Shown: positions 14,367-14,499 of the stretch, one piece after another
Layout of the letters: each line of letters starts with the position of its first letter
Numbering within the stretch: the stretch's first letter is position 1
Assembly (NCBI GenBank): GCA_944363995.1
Contig: CALVVV010000032.1
Span: forward strand, 1-14,499
Source: an uncultured Bacilli bacterium
GTDB taxonomy: Bacteria; Bacillota_I; Bacilli_A; RF39; UBA660
Length of the DNA: 14,499 nt
Direction of reading: 5' to 3'
Translations under genes and position numbers: made by a program
The notes under the pieces: model-generated
Told to the model about the DNA's origin: nothing
Database searches by the model: none
The model's input: the letters and a program-made list of their open reading frames with translations, nothing else

Positions 14367-14499
14367 AGGGATTGCGAGAATTTAGACCTTACCCATTTTT
14401 CAAAAAACAGCAAAAATTAGTCAAAAATGGCTATTTTTATGGAAATGTTGAATTAATATTTTTAGTTGATACCGCAAGGTAAACCCATGCTAAATATTA
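14367..14499 (+). other. Right-edge tail with small inverted repeats; no gene recognised
   Basis: CCATTTTT (14393-14400) and AAAAATGG (14423-14430) form an 8-bp inverted repeat with a 22-base loop. ACC-GCAA-GGT (14471-14480) is a 3-bp stem with a GNRA-type loop. One frame (about 14367-14480) reads 37 codons without a stop but with no start. This could be the edge of a mobile or repeat element that continues beyond the window. Confidence 0.3.

Noticed and set aside
11363..14499. An insertion sequence, integrase or CRISPR array in the accessory region
   Set aside because: No transposase or recombinase motifs, no terminal inverted repeats with target duplications, and no regularly spaced repeats were seen.

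Overview
The window comes from a strongly AT-rich, low-GC Gram-positive-type bacterium (Firmicutes in the broad sense) that uses the standard bacterial code. TGG is the Trp codon and almost every conserved gene ends in TAA. A forespore sigma factor (SigG) followed by a YlmC/YmxH-family gene points to an endospore-forming lineage, or one descended from spore formers. A T-box leader and an RNase J2-like gene next to miaB fit the same placement. The very low GC suggests an uncultured host-associated Bacilli/Clostridia-like group; that last step is inference.

Positions 1-11362 are an ordinary, compact, all-plus-strand housekeeping stretch. In order: the 3' part of a T-box leader and aspS (aspartyl-tRNA synthetase); ppdK (pyruvate, phosphate dikinase); an M29-family aminopeptidase; sigG and a ylmC-like PRC-barrel gene; an unrecognised 146-aa gene; an RNase J-family protein in which four metal ligands are substituted; miaB (tRNA methylthiotransferase); and an unrecognised 169-aa gene. 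Most units are separated by a hairpin/T-run terminator. Four of these are followed at once by a promoter with the same extended -10 core, TGTTAT. sigG lacks that motif; it is preceded instead by a candidate forespore-type promoter.

Positions 11363-14499 are an accessory, decaying region. It holds (i) a chimeric pseudogene joining the N-terminus of a nucleoside 2-deoxyribosyltransferase-like protein to the C-terminal part of a KilA-N-domain protein, with a premature TAG; (ii) a 36-codon orphan ORF; (iii) a GNAT acetyltransferase without its N-terminal part; (iv) one intact gene, a RhuM-family protein; (v) a Nudix hydrolase pseudogene with five in-frame stops and two frameshifts; and (vi) a short unrecognised ORF and a tail with small inverted repeats. 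These are the kinds of gene that move between gut Firmicutes. The pattern suggests an insertion hotspot downstream of the miaB unit where imports accumulate and erode, with RhuM the only clear survivor.

No tRNA, rRNA, CRISPR array, complete transposase or integrase is visible. The best candidates for new biology are the degenerate-site RNase J paralogue, the intact RhuM among wrecked neighbours, the KilA-N chimera, and the repeated terminator/extended -10 promoter layout.
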